A stretch of 24,288 nucleotides of DNA from Gemmatimonadota bacterium (GTDB taxonomy: Bacteria; Latescibacterota; UBA2968; UBA8231). The stretch spans positions 1-24,288 of the forward strand of contig JAPPEF010000211.1 of assembly GCA_028875335.1 (NCBI GenBank), written 5' to 3'. Of the stretch, positions 23,968-24,288 are shown one piece after another. A program made the position numbers and the translations under genes. The first letter of the stretch is position 1, and each line of letters starts with the position of its first letter. The notes beneath the pieces are model-generated. The model searched no databases, was not told the origin of the DNA, and worked only from the letters and a program-made list of their open reading frames with translations.

Positions 23968-24288
23968 TTTTTTAGGGCCGCAGCCACGGCCTTCAGCGCC
24001 TCCAGCCGCATCTCGAGCAATTCCCCGGGCGTACCGCTGTGCAGGTCCACCTGCACTAAATCGGCCCGACCATCCTGCCTGTTCACCAAGCGGGCCGGAC
24101 CTTCGCGGTGGAGTTGCGCCAGACCTGCATCGCCGGTTTTTGCCGCGACACTGCCCAGATGACGCCACAATTCAACATCTTCAATGCCTTCGCGCCAAGC
24201 CTCCCGCCGCTTGCTGGTGATCGGCCCGTGCTCGGTGGCATAGACCATGCCGTAGCTGGGATAGCGGCCCGCGTAGTCGTTGAACTGT
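23964..24288 (-). CDS. C-terminal fragment of a DUF4091/GH123-like protein, cut by the right edge
   Basis: The frame is open from the edge (first full codon 24287-24285, Q-F-N-D-Y-A-G-R-Y-P) to TGA at 23964-23966. The text GMVYATEHGPITSKRREAWREGIEDVELWRHL matches the end of DUF4091 domains, which form the C-terminal part of GH123-like glycosidases (many hits read GPI/VxSxRxExxREGIEDYEY). The remaining C-terminus is a charged helix (AQLHREGPARL) and ends ALKN. The start and most of the protein lie outside the window. The last codons and stop (N, TGA) fall at the edge of the 23832-23967 cassette, so the natural C-terminus may have been altered. It would be the most upstream gene seen in this minus-strand block. 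Confidence 0.7.
   Translation of the reverse strand, partial: QFNDYAGRYPSYGMVYATEHGPITSKRREAWREGIEDVELWRHLGSVAAKTGDAGLAQLHREGPARLVNRQDGRADLVQVDLHSGTPGELLEMRLEALKAVAAALKN

Noticed and set aside
23803..24168. N-terminal extension of the molybdoenzyme frame to 24168
   Set aside because: It reads through the cassette and across the end of the DUF4091-type gene. ATG 23802 has the ribosome site and gives a proper Tat signal at the N-terminus.

Overview
The window reads as a GC-rich bacterial chromosome segment from a carbohydrate-degrading, probably uncultured lineage. The mix of Gfo/Idh/MocA oxidoreductase, phytanoyl-CoA dioxygenase, DUF6785 membrane protein, enolase-superfamily sugar-acid dehydratase, five-bladed-propeller glycosidase-like protein and DUF4091 fragment recalls Poribacteria, Latescibacterota or Planctomycetes-like genomes. 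That placement is inferred from gene content only. No rRNA, tRNA, CRISPR array, phage or autonomous transposase gene was found.

Layout. (1) 1-1093, minus: a broken AlbA_2/RecG-like ATP-binding protein gene whose two halves lie in different frames, followed at the left edge by a 12-bp tandem repeat encoding a TGQA linker. (2) 1177-9462, minus, transcribed right to left: lipoprotein sugar-binding protein, two ABC permeases (no ATPase), DUF6785 membrane protein, a double alpha/beta-hydrolase and a Gfo/Idh/MocA oxidoreductase. (3) 9590-10657, plus, divergent from the binding protein: an exported CBM9-like/PKD protein. (4) 10662-11804, minus: a galactonate-dehydratase-like enolase-superfamily enzyme. 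(5) 11910-14296, plus: a PhyH dioxygenase and a beta-propeller glycosidase-like protein. (6) 14437-24288, minus: DUF4091 fragment (cut by the right edge), Tat-exported sulfite-oxidase-like molybdoenzyme, membrane spermidine-synthase-like protein, TIM-barrel protein and a large heparinase/lyase-like protein with an FG-GAP-type propeller.

Taken together, regions 2-5 look like a locus for capture, de-esterification, cleavage and oxidation or dehydration of an acidic or acetylated glycan. Transport appears to be by an ABC importer rather than SusCD. The substrate cannot be read from the sequence.

The most unusual signal lies between the genes. Four gene junctions carry short (about 136-156 bp) non-coding cassettes built from a palindromic core. 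Three of them have clear terminal inverted repeats and one keeps a terminus on one side only. The cassette at 19342-19497 has perfect 17-bp inverted termini and a perfect 9-bp target duplication. It has replaced the last codons and stop of the spermidine-synthase-like gene, and the pre-insertion sequence can be reconstructed exactly. Three other cassettes share a different terminus (CTGAYGTTACGCA) with different cores, while one core type occurs inside two different termini. This suggests a modular family of small mobile elements that settle at stop codons.
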